DNA of 64,000 nucleotides from Chromera velia (GCA_018398765.1 JAHBMJ010001040.1:9657-73656); one strand, 5' to 3'. Positions 13,054 to 26,400 are shown, counted from the stretch's first letter. Numbers and translations are program-made. The notes: generated by a model from the sequence alone, not told the origin.

Positions 13054-16000
13054 ATGTTGCGACAGGAGGACCCAGACGTCCCCATTCCCTTCGACGACAT
13101 CCTGGCAATTCTTCAGGTGTACGCATACGCCCTTGCTATCTATGTTGTTTGGTTTCTTGTCAAGTCAGGGCATGATCGCAGGGTGGATCGGGGGCTACGG
13201 ACAGGGGCAAGGACAGGGGGTGGTGGATCGAAACCGGCGGGGGTTAGTGCCTCGGGGTCGCCTGCGGGGGGGAGCTATGGGAGTGTGGGGGAGGGTGGTG
13301 AGGGGGAAGGGGGGGGGAGTTCGGCAAGCGGCTTTGAAGTACGGCTGACGGGTTACCGCAGTCACTTCATCGGTTCCCTTCTTTTTTGGGGTGTGTTCCT
13401 TGGGCTGTTCACTGCTCTTGGTCTGACCCTTCTGATCATTTGGAACGAATACTGTATCGACGTGGACTACTCCCAATACAGATGGAAAGAGAGGGCGAGG
13501 CCTCTGATTGTGATCAAACTTGTGTGGGTGACCATCTCATTCGTGGCCATTTCGTTACAGAACCAATTGAAATTGTTATTTATGCTCAGGGCCACCTTGG
13601 GGCAGTGCAGTGCAGTCGCTGTGTGGAAGAGAGACGACGACACAGAGTCACTCCACGATAACAAAGATAGGTTGACACGAGCGGTGTCGGGTTTGATCGG
13701 GTATCTCAGATCCAGGGCTTCAGGTTCCGCACCTGGAGGACGAACGTATTATGCAAATGTGCGACGCACCAAGGAAGGTGTGAGGTTTTTCGATTTACAG
13801 TGCACCCGTTTCGTCTGGAGGCCCAACCTGCGCACGTTCACCCCTGCCGACGGGGACACCCTTGCGACTGCGCGTGAACTCTGCGCATCCGGAAGGGGAC
13901 CGGGTCTGAGTCCAATGGAAGTGCGGAAAAGGCGGGATGAGCTTGGGTTGAATCACATTCACGTCGAAGTTTCCGGATTTTTCGGTGCACTGGTGCATGA
14001 GGTCGCTGACCCTGTATTTCTTTTTCAGATGTTCTGCTTGCTCAATTCCCTCTTTGTTCGGTCAATAGTCATCCCGTCCTGCTGGGGGCTCTCCATTCTT
14101 TGGACGCTTGCAACGAAAACGGCCATTGTGGTGAGTTGAATGGACGGCAAAGTTCGGAAAGGCAGACAAGCAGGCTGGGTGCGTGGGGGGGGTCCTCTTG
14201 TTTAGTTTAGGGGGGCCCCCTTTTGCTCCGAACTCTCCTTCCACACTCCTCTGCCACGCTTTTTGTTTCACGCTCACCCATATGAGCTGCCACAACATGA
14301 AAGATGAAAGCAGGGAGGGCACTTGTGTTCGGACTTTTTAAGGTTCTCTTTCAGGCCCCTCTCTGCGAGTATCTGTGCTTGACTTGTTTTTTGTCTGTGT
14401 CTTCTCGCTCTCTCGAGAACTCTTACTGATCCATGCCTTGTCATCTTATTCCCCCCTTACACGATTTTGTTGTTGTGTTCTTCCCTGCCTGCCCGCCTGC
14501 TTGCCTTCACTCTTCTCTCTCGCAGGTGAGCAATCAGAGGGACGTGAGAGACATGGCTGAGGCCACCTCTGTTCTCCGCGTGTCGGTCCGGAGGAAGAGA
14601 AGGGAGGCAGACAGCCGAGGCGAGTGGACTGAAGTTGCTGCTTCGGAGCTGGTGCCGGGAGATGTCCTGAGGGTGGAGGACAATTGGCATGTACGTGTCT
14701 TTTGTTTTCTTTTTCTTTTCTTCCTTTGGTCTTCGCTTTTGGAGCTGTATGTGAACGCGCGGATCCCATCGGTCTTCGCTCCTTTTTTTTTCGCTTGGTT
14801 GCCTGTTTTCTTTTTTTATTTCTGTGCGCGGTGTTTCCCTGTGAAGCTGGTTTGGCATGTTGCTTGGTGACTTGTTGTCTGTGCAATAAGGAGGAAATGA
14901 GACAGGAGGGACTCAGCCCTGCATGTGTTTTGTTTGTGACAGCTGATTCAAAACAGAAGACAGACTCCCTCCCTGCTTCCTTCCCTCATTCCTTCCATCC
15001 TTCATTCCTTTCTTTTGGGGTTGTTAATCAGAGCAGAATGGAGCAAGGGCGGAGAGGGGACAAAACATTTCATCGAAGGATAGAATGACAGGGCTGCCTG
15101 TCTGCCCATAAGCCCCCCCCCTGTCACTATGCAAAGCTAAGTCACTCTACCTGCCTCTCTGCCTGCCTTTCTTCCTGTGTGCAGACTCCCTGTGACTGCG
15201 CACTCGTCAACGGTCAAGCGGTAGTTGATGAGGCCAGCCTGACTGGGGAGTCGATGCCTGTGCAGGTGGGTGGGCAAGTGGGGTGGGCAAGTGGGTGAGC
15301 TCTCTTATTCCCTCTTGCGTTTCATCTGGCATCTATCTGCATTTGCAGACAGACTCGATGCCTGACAATAGAGTGCCGTCTCGCTGCTGATCCGTGTTTC
15401 TGTCTGTCTCTCTCTCTCTCTCCCTGTGTGTGTATATGTGTGTGTGGTGGAGAGAATGAGGGAGAGTTGGTGGGGAGGCTATTCTTTCGCGCACCTCTAA
15501 TTGCTTCCAGGCAAGTGAAAGAGTCCCAGGCAGGCTGGATGTACGCGCGCAGTGTGTTTTCTGCATACCTCTGTGTCCTTCACTGATGAAATTTTTGCCT
15601 GCAGAAACACCCCTTGCCAGAAGATGGAGACAGCGAGGTGCTGCATCCCGACAAGCAGAAAACGCACTTTCTGTTCTCAGGAACGAAAGTGCTGAAGGTT
15701 TCCCTGGCTGCGTCGGCCTCCTCTTCCTCGGCAGTCGCAGCCTCTTCCAGCATCGGGGCTACAGGAAGTGCGCCGTCTCCTGTGGGCACCCCAGCAGCGA
15801 GCTCAGAAAGGGACAGGGGGGGGCAGACTTTGTTGAAGCAGGGGGGAAGCTCGGACGGGTCTCCTGCTGTGCTTGGTCTTGTGGTGAGGACAGGCGCTGC
15901 GACGAGTCGGGGCAAATTGATTCGGAACGTGCTCTTCCCTTCTACCCTCCGATTCAAGTCCGTCAGTTTGTTCGCCCGTTCTTCTTCTTTTCATAAACAG

Positions 16001-17941
16001 CTGTGTGAGTCGAATTCTTCCTTTCGTGAGCCAAGACAACAGTTGTTCCTTTTATGGCGGAATGAATGCCCTCGTCGCTCGCTCAACGGAATCCCGACGT
16101 ATTGATTGTGGAGGGTGGGAGGCCCCGAGGGAGGGAGAGAACCTGAGAACGATGGGGGCACAAAGAATGACAGACATATGGGCTTTCAGACCGAAAAGAA
16201 ATGAAATGAAACCGGGGAGGGGAGGGGAGGGGAGAAGACTCCTGGCTAGTGCAGTTGAGGGAAGGTAGGGAGGGGTCTGACTCGAAGAAAGGAAGAACCC
16301 TGAGTGCACTGCACTATTTTCCGAGAGAGACGACGGGAAGAAGGCAGACAGGGAGGACGCTAGAAAGGTTGAGCAGACCGACCAAGGGAAATAGACAAGC
16401 CAAAATCTTGCGGGTGGTTCATATCAGGCAAGCTTCTCCCATTTGCAGGTGACATTCCTTCCTTCCTTCCTTCCTTTCCCGTTCTCACTGCTGATCGGGG
16501 TACACCGGCTCTCTCTCTGACTGACTTTCCTCCTGCTGTTGTGTGCAAAATCATTCTTTGCCACCGCGTTTGCTTCTTCATGCCATGCAGGTACGACGAA
16601 CAACTTCCGATTGTTTTTGTGATCATGGCTCTCTACACGGTTGCCGTGTTTCTGTTGAACTTTTACTCCTGGGGATTGCAGGTCGGTTGTTGGGAGGAAG
16701 GGAGGGAGGGTGGGGTGAATGAATGAAGGGGTAACGGCGTAGTGCATTGTTTCTTGTTTTTTGCATTACTTGTGCAGCTGCATAAAGTTAAGAGCAAGAT
16801 GGGGGAAGAAGATGGGGGGTTTGTGCTTGAGTCGGAAGCTGCTTTCGGTCTCTGTGACTGTGCATGTGCGTGTATTTCTGGATCGAGGCGGATGTATGCT
16901 CATTGCAAATCCGTTTGTATATTCACTCGCTGCATGAGTCTTTTTGGTTTAGTCACATGTAGCAGTGGCCACCTTTCGTATTCACTCACTCAGCGCCCTT
17001 TCCCTTCTTGTCTGTCTCGCTTGATGGCTTCCTCCCTCTTGCCTGCCACTCTGGATGGTTCGATCGATCGAGAGGTTGCCTCGTGTTGTATTGTGTTGTG
17101 TTTGGTGTGTGTACATGCAGGAAGTCGTGTTTTTCTACGGGGTCTCGTCGATCTCCCAGTGCATGCCCATATGGGTCCCCGTGATCCTGGCCATCGGACA
17201 CAACATTGCGGCCAGCAGACTGCGGAAGGCAAACTCGGTCTACTGCCTCGATCCTGCACGCATTCCCGTTTGTGGAAAGGTGTGTCTGTCTGTCTGCCTG
17301 CCTGCCTGCTTCGCACATGCAGTCTCTCTCTTCTTCGTTGGTCGTTTGTGCCGATGAACGTATCTCTCTCTCTTCTGTCTTACTTGTCGACTGACGTTCT
17401 TGCTTCAGCAACTGCGTGCCTCGGTTCTTTGTGGTGATTTGTTTTTCTTTCGGCCGAACACTCCTCCCTTAATTTCTCATCTCTGTATCTTTTTTCTCTT
17501 CTTCTTGGAATCATTCATTCCTTCTTTGATTGATTTATGAATAAGTTCGGCGGATCTGAACGCAATCAATCGAGCCATCATCCATGAATGACTAAATGAA
17601 TGAAATCATGCAATCAGGTCCGTGTGATGTGCTTCGACAAGACCGGAACGCTGACGAAGGACGGCATTGACTTCATTGGAGCAAGACCCGCTTTCTCCCT
17701 TTCCAGAGCGGCAAGTAGGTCAAGACTTACTGGCGGCGGAGGGGGGGGGATTGGGGGTGTGGGGGTCGGCGTGGCGGTCCCTGCCTCTCCGGCTCCCTCT
17801 GTCTCTGCGTCTGCACTGTCCCTGTCTCTGTCTCCAGGAGATGACAAGGCGCTCTCTCTGGCAGACCACTCGGGGCCCTTGAGGTCCTCTGCGGCAGGAA
17901 GCGGGTTGGAATCGGTTAGTCGATCGGTGGGTCCATTTACG

Positions 17942-17972
<31 letters not shown>

Positions 17973-18097
17973 TGTGTTCATGAAGAAAAGGAGGGAAAGA
18001 AACCATATTGTCTGTCTGTCTGTCTTTCTGTCTGTCTGTCTGTCTGTCTGTCGTCTGTCTGTTGTGTTCATGAAGAAAAGGAGGGAAAGAAACCATA

Positions 18098-18130
<33 letters not shown>

Positions 18131-18177
18131 GTCTGTCTGTTGTGTTCATGAAGAAAAGGAGGGAAAGAAACCATATA

Positions 18178-18216
<39 letters not shown>

Positions 18217-18263
18217 GTCTGTCTGTTGTGTTCATGAAGAAAAGGAGGGAAAGAAACCATATA

Positions 18264-18298
<35 letters not shown>

Positions 18299-18375
18299 GT
18301 CTGTCTGTTGTGTTCATGAAGAAAAGGAGGGAAACTGTTGTGTTCATGAAGAAAAGGAGGGAAAGAAACCATATA

Positions 18376-18406
<31 letters not shown>

Positions 18407-21400
18407 GTCTGTTTGTCGTCTGTTTGTTCCTTCTTCTCGGTCGTCGACGAGAGTCCCCTCTTTCTGTCGGGGCCGCTCTTTCTGTCGGGGTGTGTTTGTC
18501 TTTGGGTGAGAGAAAGAGAGTGATCCACTCTGTTGCTTTTTTCTCTTTCCTCTCGTCGATTTATATCAACCCCGAAGACTTTTGAGAAGGGGTGAGAGAA
18601 GCGACAGTGGGGACAAGAGAAAAGCGACCTGGACCAAGAAAGCATCGGTCTGAATGTTGAATCCAGTGCACTCACTCATCACTTGTCATTCTGGCCATCA
18701 CAGGCATCTTCCTGATTGATTCTGAGAATGTGTTGTTGAATACATACATACAATACATACATACAGGCATCTTCCTGATTCTGAGAATGTGTTGTTGGCC
18801 CCGAATCCCTCCATAATACTATCAAATGCTCTCTATCTGTCTTCTTTCTCTCACGTTCAACCTGCTCTGCCTGCGAAGCTCTTCATGTTAATGTATGGGT
18901 CAGAATGAAAGAAAAGGAAAGGAATGGTTTGCCCTTCTATCGTCCTTCCTGCAGGCCGGCATGACTTCCTCTCTAGAGTCTGGTGACCAGAAGAACGGGG
19001 GGGAAAGGGAGGCAGGGGCAGGAGGGACGAAGGAGGAGAGGGAGAAGCAGGGAGGAGAGGCAACTAATCTCTCTGTTCTCGAGGAAAAAGAGAAAGAGAA
19101 GCCTGAGGCAAAGGGGCAGCCCCTTCTGACAATTCCCTCAGCCTCCTCATCCAATGCCCCTCCGCAGGGTACCGAGAAGGAGAAGGAGAAGGAAAGGTTC
19201 GTGTTCGGACAGGTGGTGGAGTTCTGCCCTCATCAATCTGAGGAGGGGGGGGGATCTTCGATCTCCCCTGCCCTAAGGAAACGGAAAAGCATCAACCTAG
19301 ACGAAGACGAGTTAGTTCCTGACGAGCCGGGGGACCCTGGCCTAGTGCATTCCCACAGCATCTCGGGTATTCGAGACGGGGCTTCGGGGTTCTCTCGTAC
19401 GGCATCGGGAGTGTCGTCCTCCTCCACGAACAACCCATGGCATGCATCTCTTCCATCAGCCGTTTTGTATGGACTTGCATCGTGTCACTCCTTGACATGC
19501 CTCCCTATCATCCCAGAAGGGAAGGACAAGGGAGGGGGCTCTGCCTCCTCCTCGGCCTCTTCAGCAAGCGCGAGCAGCAGCAGCGGGGGGGACGGGGGTC
19601 TGAGGGTGGAGTTGGAAAATGAGGACGACAAAGAGGGCGTGTGGGTGGACAACAAGAGACTCGTGGGGAACGACCTCGAACTCAAGTGAGTGCATGGGTG
19701 AGGGAGTGAAAGCTTCTTGAGTGAGTTGGGGTGGGGGAGGGGGGGGAGAAATCCCCTCCTTTCCCGTTTGTATGAGTAGCATTCTAACCGCATCCACTCC
19801 TCAAATTAAGGACTTAACTTCTTTTTCGTGCGCCACATGTTGTGTCAGAATCCAACGCTGGGGCGAGTCAGTGCTCTCTCTCTCTCTCTCTCTCTCTCTC
19901 AAGAAACGACTGGAAAAGAAAGAAAGAAACATACTGTCTATTCGTCTGTTTCTCTCATGCGTCTGTCTGAAACCCACAGGATGTTTGGAGCGAGTTCGTG
20001 GAGATTCGTGGAGGTCTTTTCGAAGGGCGGCAAGGTTCCCGAGTCCGTTCGAATTCTCCCCCCGTTGCCCTCTGGAGTCTCTCCGGGACGCCCTATCGGG
20101 GGGGGTCTGGAGATTCTCAAGGTGTACGAATTTGATCATGGCAGGCAGACGATGAGTGTGGTGGTGAGGGAGGTGGAGACGGGGATTGTGGCTGTGTATT
20201 GCAAAGGATCGTTTGAGAAGATCAAAGAGAAATGTGTGGGGGGACTGCCAGCAGAGGCTCAGGCAGTTGCAGACACACATGCGAAAGAGGGGGTGTACAC
20301 TTTGGCTCTCGCATCGAAACGAATTTTGGATGACAGGGTACCGTCGCGTGACTCCGCTGAGCATCGTCTGACCTTTCTGTCTTTGATTCTCTTCAGAAAT
20401 GAACTGAAACCCGAGTCCCCCCAGACCATAAGGTCACTGAAGGCTGGACGTGTGCGCTCAGTGATGATCACAGGCGACCATCCCCTCACAGCAGTGCATA
20501 TTGCAAGAGCAGTCGGAATGCTCCAGACAAGCCAGACGACACAGACCGACCCATCCACACCCAGTAGCAACATCCTTTTCCGACATGACGGAGGATCCCC
20601 GAGGGACGGCGGGGGGGCGTCACGTGGGGGGAGCACGGGCCTGTCCTTCGGCCCCGCGTCACCCACTGTTGTATCGCGGCAACGACTTCCCTCATCACCC
20701 CCAGCGTCCCAGCCGCAGCCGCCGGTTCCCCTCCTGCTGGGTGAAATGAAAAACGGCGAGCTGAGGTGGACGGAGGTTGGTTCGGGAAAGCAGGTGGACA
20801 CCGATAAGGTCCTCTATGGGGGGGGTTACCCTGAGCTTGCGATAACGCAGGAGGGGTATGACAGTCTGTTTGGGGGTCCCGAGGCGGGGGCAGAGGGGGA
20901 GAGTGACGGCCAGCCGCGTGCATCCTCGAGAAATCGGGGGGGAGGCATCAGGGGTGATGTTGGATCGGATGAAAGCGCCGCTCTGTTGAGCCCCTCGAGA
21001 TCTTCTCAGAAGAAGGGACGAGGGTGGAGCCTGCTGAACTTTGCTTTAGTGGGAGGGAGTGGGGGGGCAGAAGGGGGGGATGGGGGCATGCTGCAGGGGG
21101 GGGGGCCGATAGAAGACAGTGCGAAGGCGCGTCTTTTGATGCGGTTGCGCATTTTTGCAAGGATGACTCCTGCAGGCAAAGTGAGAGTTGTGAAGGCCCT
21201 AATGTCGCTAGGATTTGTGGTCAGTCAGTCAGTCAGTCAGCACTTCAGTCAATGCATTATTCAACTGAGTCTCTCTCAGTGTCTCTCTCTGCTTCTTTTG
21301 GCCTTTCTGTCTCTCGCCTTCGATTTGTTTGTCTTTTTCCCCCCCCTCCGTTTATGCGTGCCTGCCTGCCTGCCTGCCTGCCTGAGGTCTCCTTCCGTTG

Positions 21401-23517
21401 CTGCCACAGCCGTTTGCTTGAGCTTGATGATACGCACGGACTCTGTCTCGTACAGGTGGTCCCTTGCCTTTTTCTGTTGTGTCACATCAGGCAGCGGGAA
21501 AGAAACAGGGAACACAACGACCGGAAAAGGGGAAAAGAAAGAGAGACAGAGAAGCAGGCAGGCAGGCAGACAGACAGACAGACAGACAGACACAAGAGAA
21601 GAAAAGACGGGATGAGGGAAGCATCAGAGGACAGTCAAGAGAGGGCAAAAAGAGGAGATGGAAGTTGGATAGAAGCAGTGCGACGGAGATTGATTCATGC
21701 AGTCAAGTTAGTTGGTCATCTCTCCTCTTCCTTCCTGCCTGCCTGCAGGTGGGGATGTGCGGAGATGGAGGCAACGATTGCGGAGCGCTCCGTGCTGCTC
21801 ACGCGGGCATCGCGTTGAGTGACGCCGACGCCTCTATAGTCTCCCCGTTCACCTCGAAGACCAAGAAGAGCTCCTCAGTCGTCGACCTGCTCAGAGAGGG
21901 AAGAGGGACTCTGGTGACATCTCTGGCGATGTATAAATTCATGATTATGTACAGCCTGTTGCTCAGTAGCGCCAAGACGGTGCTCGCGTTCTCGTTGGCT
22001 GTGATGCCTGAGTTCTCCTACTTCCTTTGTGACATCGTCCTCTGCCTGGGAATGTCCAACCTGATGGCGCTGTCCAAACCCAAGAGCAACCTCCGGATCC
22101 GCACACCCACATCCAGTCTTCTGGGCCCTCACACCGTCCTCTCAATTGTCATCACACAGACCCTCAACCTGGCATTCCTCTTCCTGGCGCTGCATCTGCT
22201 CTGGCAACAGCCGTGGTCAGTCAGTCTGGTAGTCAGCCACGCGATCAGTTAAGTGCACTACCACAACAGGAGACTATGGGCAAGGACGGGAGCTGATGCG
22301 TAGGACAGTCAGACTGTCGACCAAGGACCTCTGCGTCTGAACAATCGTTACGTGTCTGCCTGTCGCGTTTCTTTTGCACTTGTTCCCGTCCACAATGCTC
22401 ATTTCACTCTTCGGAAGCAAACTGTCGCGTTTCCACCTGTGTACGTGTGTGCATGAAAACAAACACACTTCTCACTGCAGGTACGTGGCCTCACGGGAGC
22501 ATAATGCACAGCTCCCGTCCCACAAGTGGTGGCTTCGGTCGGACAACTACGAGACAGAGGTCGGTGGGAGGGTGTCTGAGCGTGGGTGAGAGAGAGGGCA
22601 GGGGGGTGAGATGAGCAGATCATTCGCGTTTTTCGCGCGGTGTTTTGGGCTTTTATTTTCGAGACGACGGTGGGTGGGGAGGCGTGTGAGCGTGTGGATG
22701 CCTTCCTCTGCGTGAGAGAGGAGAGAGCCGCGGTTACGCCGCATGCTTTGCAGCATTTGTGGCTGTTCGGTTTCTTCTTTCTTCTTCTCTGTTAACCCGC
22801 CCTCCCTCTCTCTGACTGTCTCCCTGCAGTTCTGCTCAGATCTGTGCTCCCTCAAACTAGGCCTGTATTCTTACCAGCAGAAGGTGTTTCTCCGATACGG
22901 GCGTGGAAGCTTGTCTCTGTGTTAGATGGGTGGATGGATGGTTGGATGGATGGATGCATGGATAGATGGATGGATGGTTGGATGGATGGATGGATGATTC
23001 GATGGATGGATAGATGGATGGATGGATGGATGGATGGATGTTTGCACATACAATGCAGATCTGCTTCCTCTGGTTCCTGACTCAGTTCAACAACGCCGGG
23101 TTCATCTACACTTTCGGGGGCATGTTCCGTCAGAATGTGTTCCGAAACCGGGCCCTGACTCTACTCTGGCTTCTGTCGAATGCGTTGGTTCTCTTTTTGA
23201 TTTTCACAGGCCCTAATGCTCTGGGGTGCTTGTTCAGGGTGAACTGCGACGATGCGTCGACGAGAGAGCTGTACGTGCCCTTCCTAGCACAGTTTGCCTT
23301 TACATTTGACGGCAGGGGGTTTGCAGGGCCGAAACCGGACAATTTGCTCAGTCCCGATTTCCGCATCGTGCTCGCATCGGTGCTGTATGGAAACTCCCTG
23401 TGTTCCATTTTGTTCTACAAATATGTCGTGCTGGGTCAACCTGCCCACTTGTTCAGACGGAATCTGGAAAGTGGAAGAGGAAGTGGGAGGGTGAAGGCAG
23501 AAGACGTGCCAGTCTGA
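13054..23517 (+). CDS. P5-type (ATP13A-like) P-type ATPase
   Basis: Twelve exons: 13054-14130, 14526-14690, 15185-15265, 15605-15957, 16591-16681, 17121-17279, 17618-17914 (or 17926), 18955-19685, 19980-21219, 21749-22215, 22481-22559, 23059-23517. All phases close (about 1732 residues). The order is that of P5 ATPases: N-terminal hydrophobic segments (about 15-40, 105-135, 150-170); LVPGDVL and TGES (434-437) of the actuator domain; an M4 segment with PIWVP (605-609) where P5B enzymes have PPALP; the phosphorylation motif [10 protein letters not shown] (Asp649); CHSLT and GNDLELKMF; KGSFE of the nucleotide-binding domain; [18 protein letters not shown] (1403-1412); and C-terminal membrane helices with DNYETE before the penultimate pair. 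Characterised ATP13A enzymes export polyamines from endolysosomes and P5A enzymes act in the ER; substrate and location here are unknown. Low-complexity Gly/Ser/acidic inserts sit in the N domain (about 742-930) and after TGDH. All catalytic motifs are intact, so it is probably active. Confidence 0.94.
17940..18432. repeat. Minisatellite in ATPase intron 7
   Basis: Six copies of a compound unit: a variable run of GTCT, then a TGTTGTGTTCATGAAG core, then an AAAGGAGGGAAAGAAACC block and ATAT. Cores begin near 17971, 18060, 18140, 18226, 18308 and 18336. The last two are only 28 bp apart, showing a shortened copy. The block lies in the intron after the exon carrying DKTGT. Long translated frames across it (Cys-Leu-Ser-Val or Asp-Arg-Gln-Thr repeats) are artefacts. 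Confidence 0.92.
18700..18805. repeat. Short direct duplication in ATPase intron 7
   Basis: The stretch CAGGCATCTTCCTGATT followed by CTGAGAATGTGTTGTTG occurs twice, at about 18700 and 18764, separated by ATAC/ATACAT units. The first copy carries an extra GATT. It is a local duplication without coding content. Confidence 0.8.
22924..23045. repeat. GGAT (ATGG) microsatellite in last ATPase intron
   Basis: A tandem run of GGAT units with occasional GGTT, GCAT and GATA variants lies just 5' of the last ATPase exon (23059). It forms part of the intron. The Trp-Met-Asp-Gly open frame across it is a repeat artefact. Confidence 0.9.
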
Positions 23518-25246
23518 CATGCAGCCTGACAAAAGTGTTTTGTGGTGGTTAAGAATTCATTCATTTTGCGTCGATCGATCGGCAGAAGGAGAAGAGGAAG
23601 GAATGCATTTTTAGGGTTGGAGAGGAGAGAAGCGCCTTGTCTTTTTCCGTTTCGCCGTCTCTCCCAATTCTCCTTCTTTCCTTCCTTTCTGCTCTCTTCT
23701 GTCCGTGATTCCTTCTTCGTTGCTCCCCCATCCGTTTACCTTTCTCTTTCGCTCTGTTGCTGCCCCTTTCCTTTTCTCCAGTGGAAAGGCCCCTCGGGTT
23801 TTTGAGGGCGGTCGAATAAGCATTTGGACTCCCTTCTTTTCTTTGTGAGTGTACAAATCAATTCAAATGCTTGAGCTGGGTGAGCATATCTTTTGGTTTT
23901 TCTTTTCTCACGTCTGTTGGTCGCTGCTTCCTAGGTGGCCGATTGATTGGGTTGCACAGCAGCAGTCTCCTCCTCCGGAGAAGGAAAAGGAAGAAGAAGG
24001 AAACGGAGGAGGGGACAGGAGAACAGATGGGCATGCAGTGGGACAGAAAACGACCGTTGATTTGTTGGAGTCTGAATTGTTTGTCTGCAGGGAGTAAAAT
24101 TAAGCGGGGGGGTTGTTTGTTGTTTTTTCTTCGTCGACTCGGTTTCCTGTTCACTCTTTTGCTTTTTGGTGGCCACGAAAATCGCACTCATTCGTCTCTA
24201 TCTATCAACCGTTTGCCTTCGATTTGGATTGATGTCTTCGCTGTTCGTCAGTTCATAAATTTACCTATTTATTTGCTGCCATCCGGAAAGCCGAACGTGC
24301 TATCTTTCTTTCCTTCCTTCCCTCTTTTTTTGTCTGTTGTTTCGTCTAATTCGTTCAAAAAAAGCTCCTCGCTGTGGATCCTTTGTTTTCTTTTTGTTTG
24401 TGTTTTTGTGTTCTTTCAGCTCTGCTTCGGTTCGTCGTCCCCAGTCGCGCTCAAAAAGAAAAGGAGGACAACCAGCAGACAGACGACAGCGAGGGATGGG
24501 GGGTTGCCCGTTTCTCACCTCTCTCCGTGACTTGCTCACTCACGCTTTTTGAAGCCTTTGGATAATGAGTCTCTCTGTCTGCACCCAGTTTTTCGTCCGA
24601 CTCTCTCTTTCTTTCACTACGTCGTTCTTTTTTGTCTGTTCGATCCTGTCGACAGACGCGCGCCAAGCAGCCTTGCAGCGTGCGTCAGTCAGAAAGGAGG
24701 GAGAGGGACTTTAAAGAATAGAATAGAATTCATCCGAGTAGAGGATCGACAGAGCATGCGAGAAGAGTGGAGCTCGGAAGGAATTGAAGGCTTACTTGCC
24801 GGACTGTCACCTGTATTTTTAGGCCAGGAAGATTGACCCATCCTCCAAGACAAAGGGGCACAGGATGAGAAGGGAAGAAGGGAGGGAGGGAAGGAGAGAA
24901 GGAAGGGAGGGAGGGAGGGAGGGAGGGGAGACATCGGATCACGGACGAAGGGATGGGAAAACGGTAGATGTGAAGATGGCTGAAATAGATTCCTTTCTTT
25001 TTTCGTTTATTTTCTTTTCTTTCGCATACGTATCATTGTTTGTTTGTGTTTCATATCGTCTCCCTCCCTTCTCCTGCATGTCTTTGAGATCCGTCCGATT
25101 GTTTGTTTCCTTTCCTTCTGCTCTTCTTTCTTTGTCTACTCGTGGAGTGCGTGGGAGAGGAAATTAAATCGGAAGGTCGGAAGGTCTCCCTGCCGTCTGT
25201 CAATTCATTTTCAATCCACTCACCTGCATTTGTTTGTTTCTTTGCG

Positions 25247-25305
<59 letters not shown>

Positions 25306-26400
25306 GAGACGGCTTCGTCGATCGTCTGTCCATCCCTCAATCTTTGTCTGTCTGTCTGTTTGTCAATCCTTTGTTCAGAATATATTTGTCTGGAGGAGTC
25401 CTGTCTGATTGCAGGTCTTCCTTTCTCTTCTGTCTGTCTGTCTTTCTATCCTTTCCTCTCTACATGTGCGCCCATTCAGTGATCTGTCAGAGCGTCTGAT
25501 TGAGTGAGAAGAAACGGAAACTTTAAGAAAGAAGCGAAAGAGAAAGAAAAGGAAAAAGAAAAGGGTACTCGATGAGATTCTTCACTGCAGAATTTCGTTT
25601 CGTTCCGCCCCCCACAGAGAGACAGACAGACAGAGAGAGAATGCTATGAGCAGTTGATCCGCCCCCGCCCGCAAGCAAGACAGCTATCCCGGCCGGCACA
25701 AGTCTGCCAAGAAAGAAAAAAATCCGATGAGAAATCCACCTATTAGAGAGTGTCCTAGTTTTCATCCGCCCGCAAGCAAAAGGGTCTCTTCTTTTCTCTC
25801 CAGTTTCTCCTCTTTCTTTCCTTTCCGATTTGTCCCTCCTCTCGAATGTTTCCGCTTCCGTTTTTCCCTTCGTTCCGTTCTTCCCTTCCGGCTGTTCTCC
25901 TCCCGTTTTGCCTTCCCATTCTCTCTTTTTCTCTCTTTTTCGATTTCCCTCATCCTGTGCAGGCCCTTTTGTACGACTTTACTTTGAATTCACTCAAATA
26001 AAGACAGCAAGAAATCGTGGTCCGCCGATGCGAAGGTAATTAAGATCGGGGTCTCTTCATGTCTTCTTCCCCTGTTCCGTTCTTCCTTTCTCTCTCCCTT
26101 CTGCCTGCTTGTCTGGGTGTCTTCTCGTTTTCTTTTTCTCATTTGCACACCTCTTAACTCTCTCTCTGGCAACCCGATTTCGAAGTCTCGTGCACGTGCA
26201 TGGCAGGAGATCTCCCTCCCCCTTAACAGATGCAGTCTTATACTCATGTGTTCCTCCCTCCCGATCTTCTTGCCTCTTCTTTCTCTGTCTGCACCCTTGC
26301 TGTCTTCCTTTCTCCTTTCGTTCTCGCCCATCTCTTTCCTCAACTTTCCTTTGCTCCCCGCTTTGCCCAGGCCCCAGTGGGAGTGGCAGTCTTAGATTAA
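23518..26400. other. Intergenic simple-sequence stretch, no gene seen
   Basis: Pyrimidine-rich on the plus strand, with Phe/Ser/Leu-rich open frames that carry no domain. It includes purine-rich GGAAGGAGGGAGG repeats (about 24865-24935) and a CT then GT microsatellite (25247-25303). The first few hundred bases are presumably the 3' untranslated region of the ATPase gene. Confidence 0.6.
25247..25303. repeat. (CT)n(GT)n compound microsatellite
   Basis: A CT dinucleotide run passes directly into a GT run. The same CT-then-GT arrangement recurs on the plus strand at 29003-29092 and 41478-41592 in this window. Confidence 0.92.

Noticed and set aside
17940-18432. CRISPR-like array
   Set aside because: The regular repeats are a eukaryotic intron minisatellite with simple CTGT spacers, not unique spacers, and no cas-type gene is present.
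22830-22880. Possible ATPase exon after TCCCTGCAG ([11 protein letters not shown]...)
   Set aside because: The exon ending at 22559 joins directly in phase to 23059, giving the conserved [18 protein letters not shown]. This segment would break the conserved helix.
22924-23049. Trp-Met-Asp-Gly repeat protein start
   Set aside because: It is a GGAT microsatellite frame running into the real last ATPase exon.
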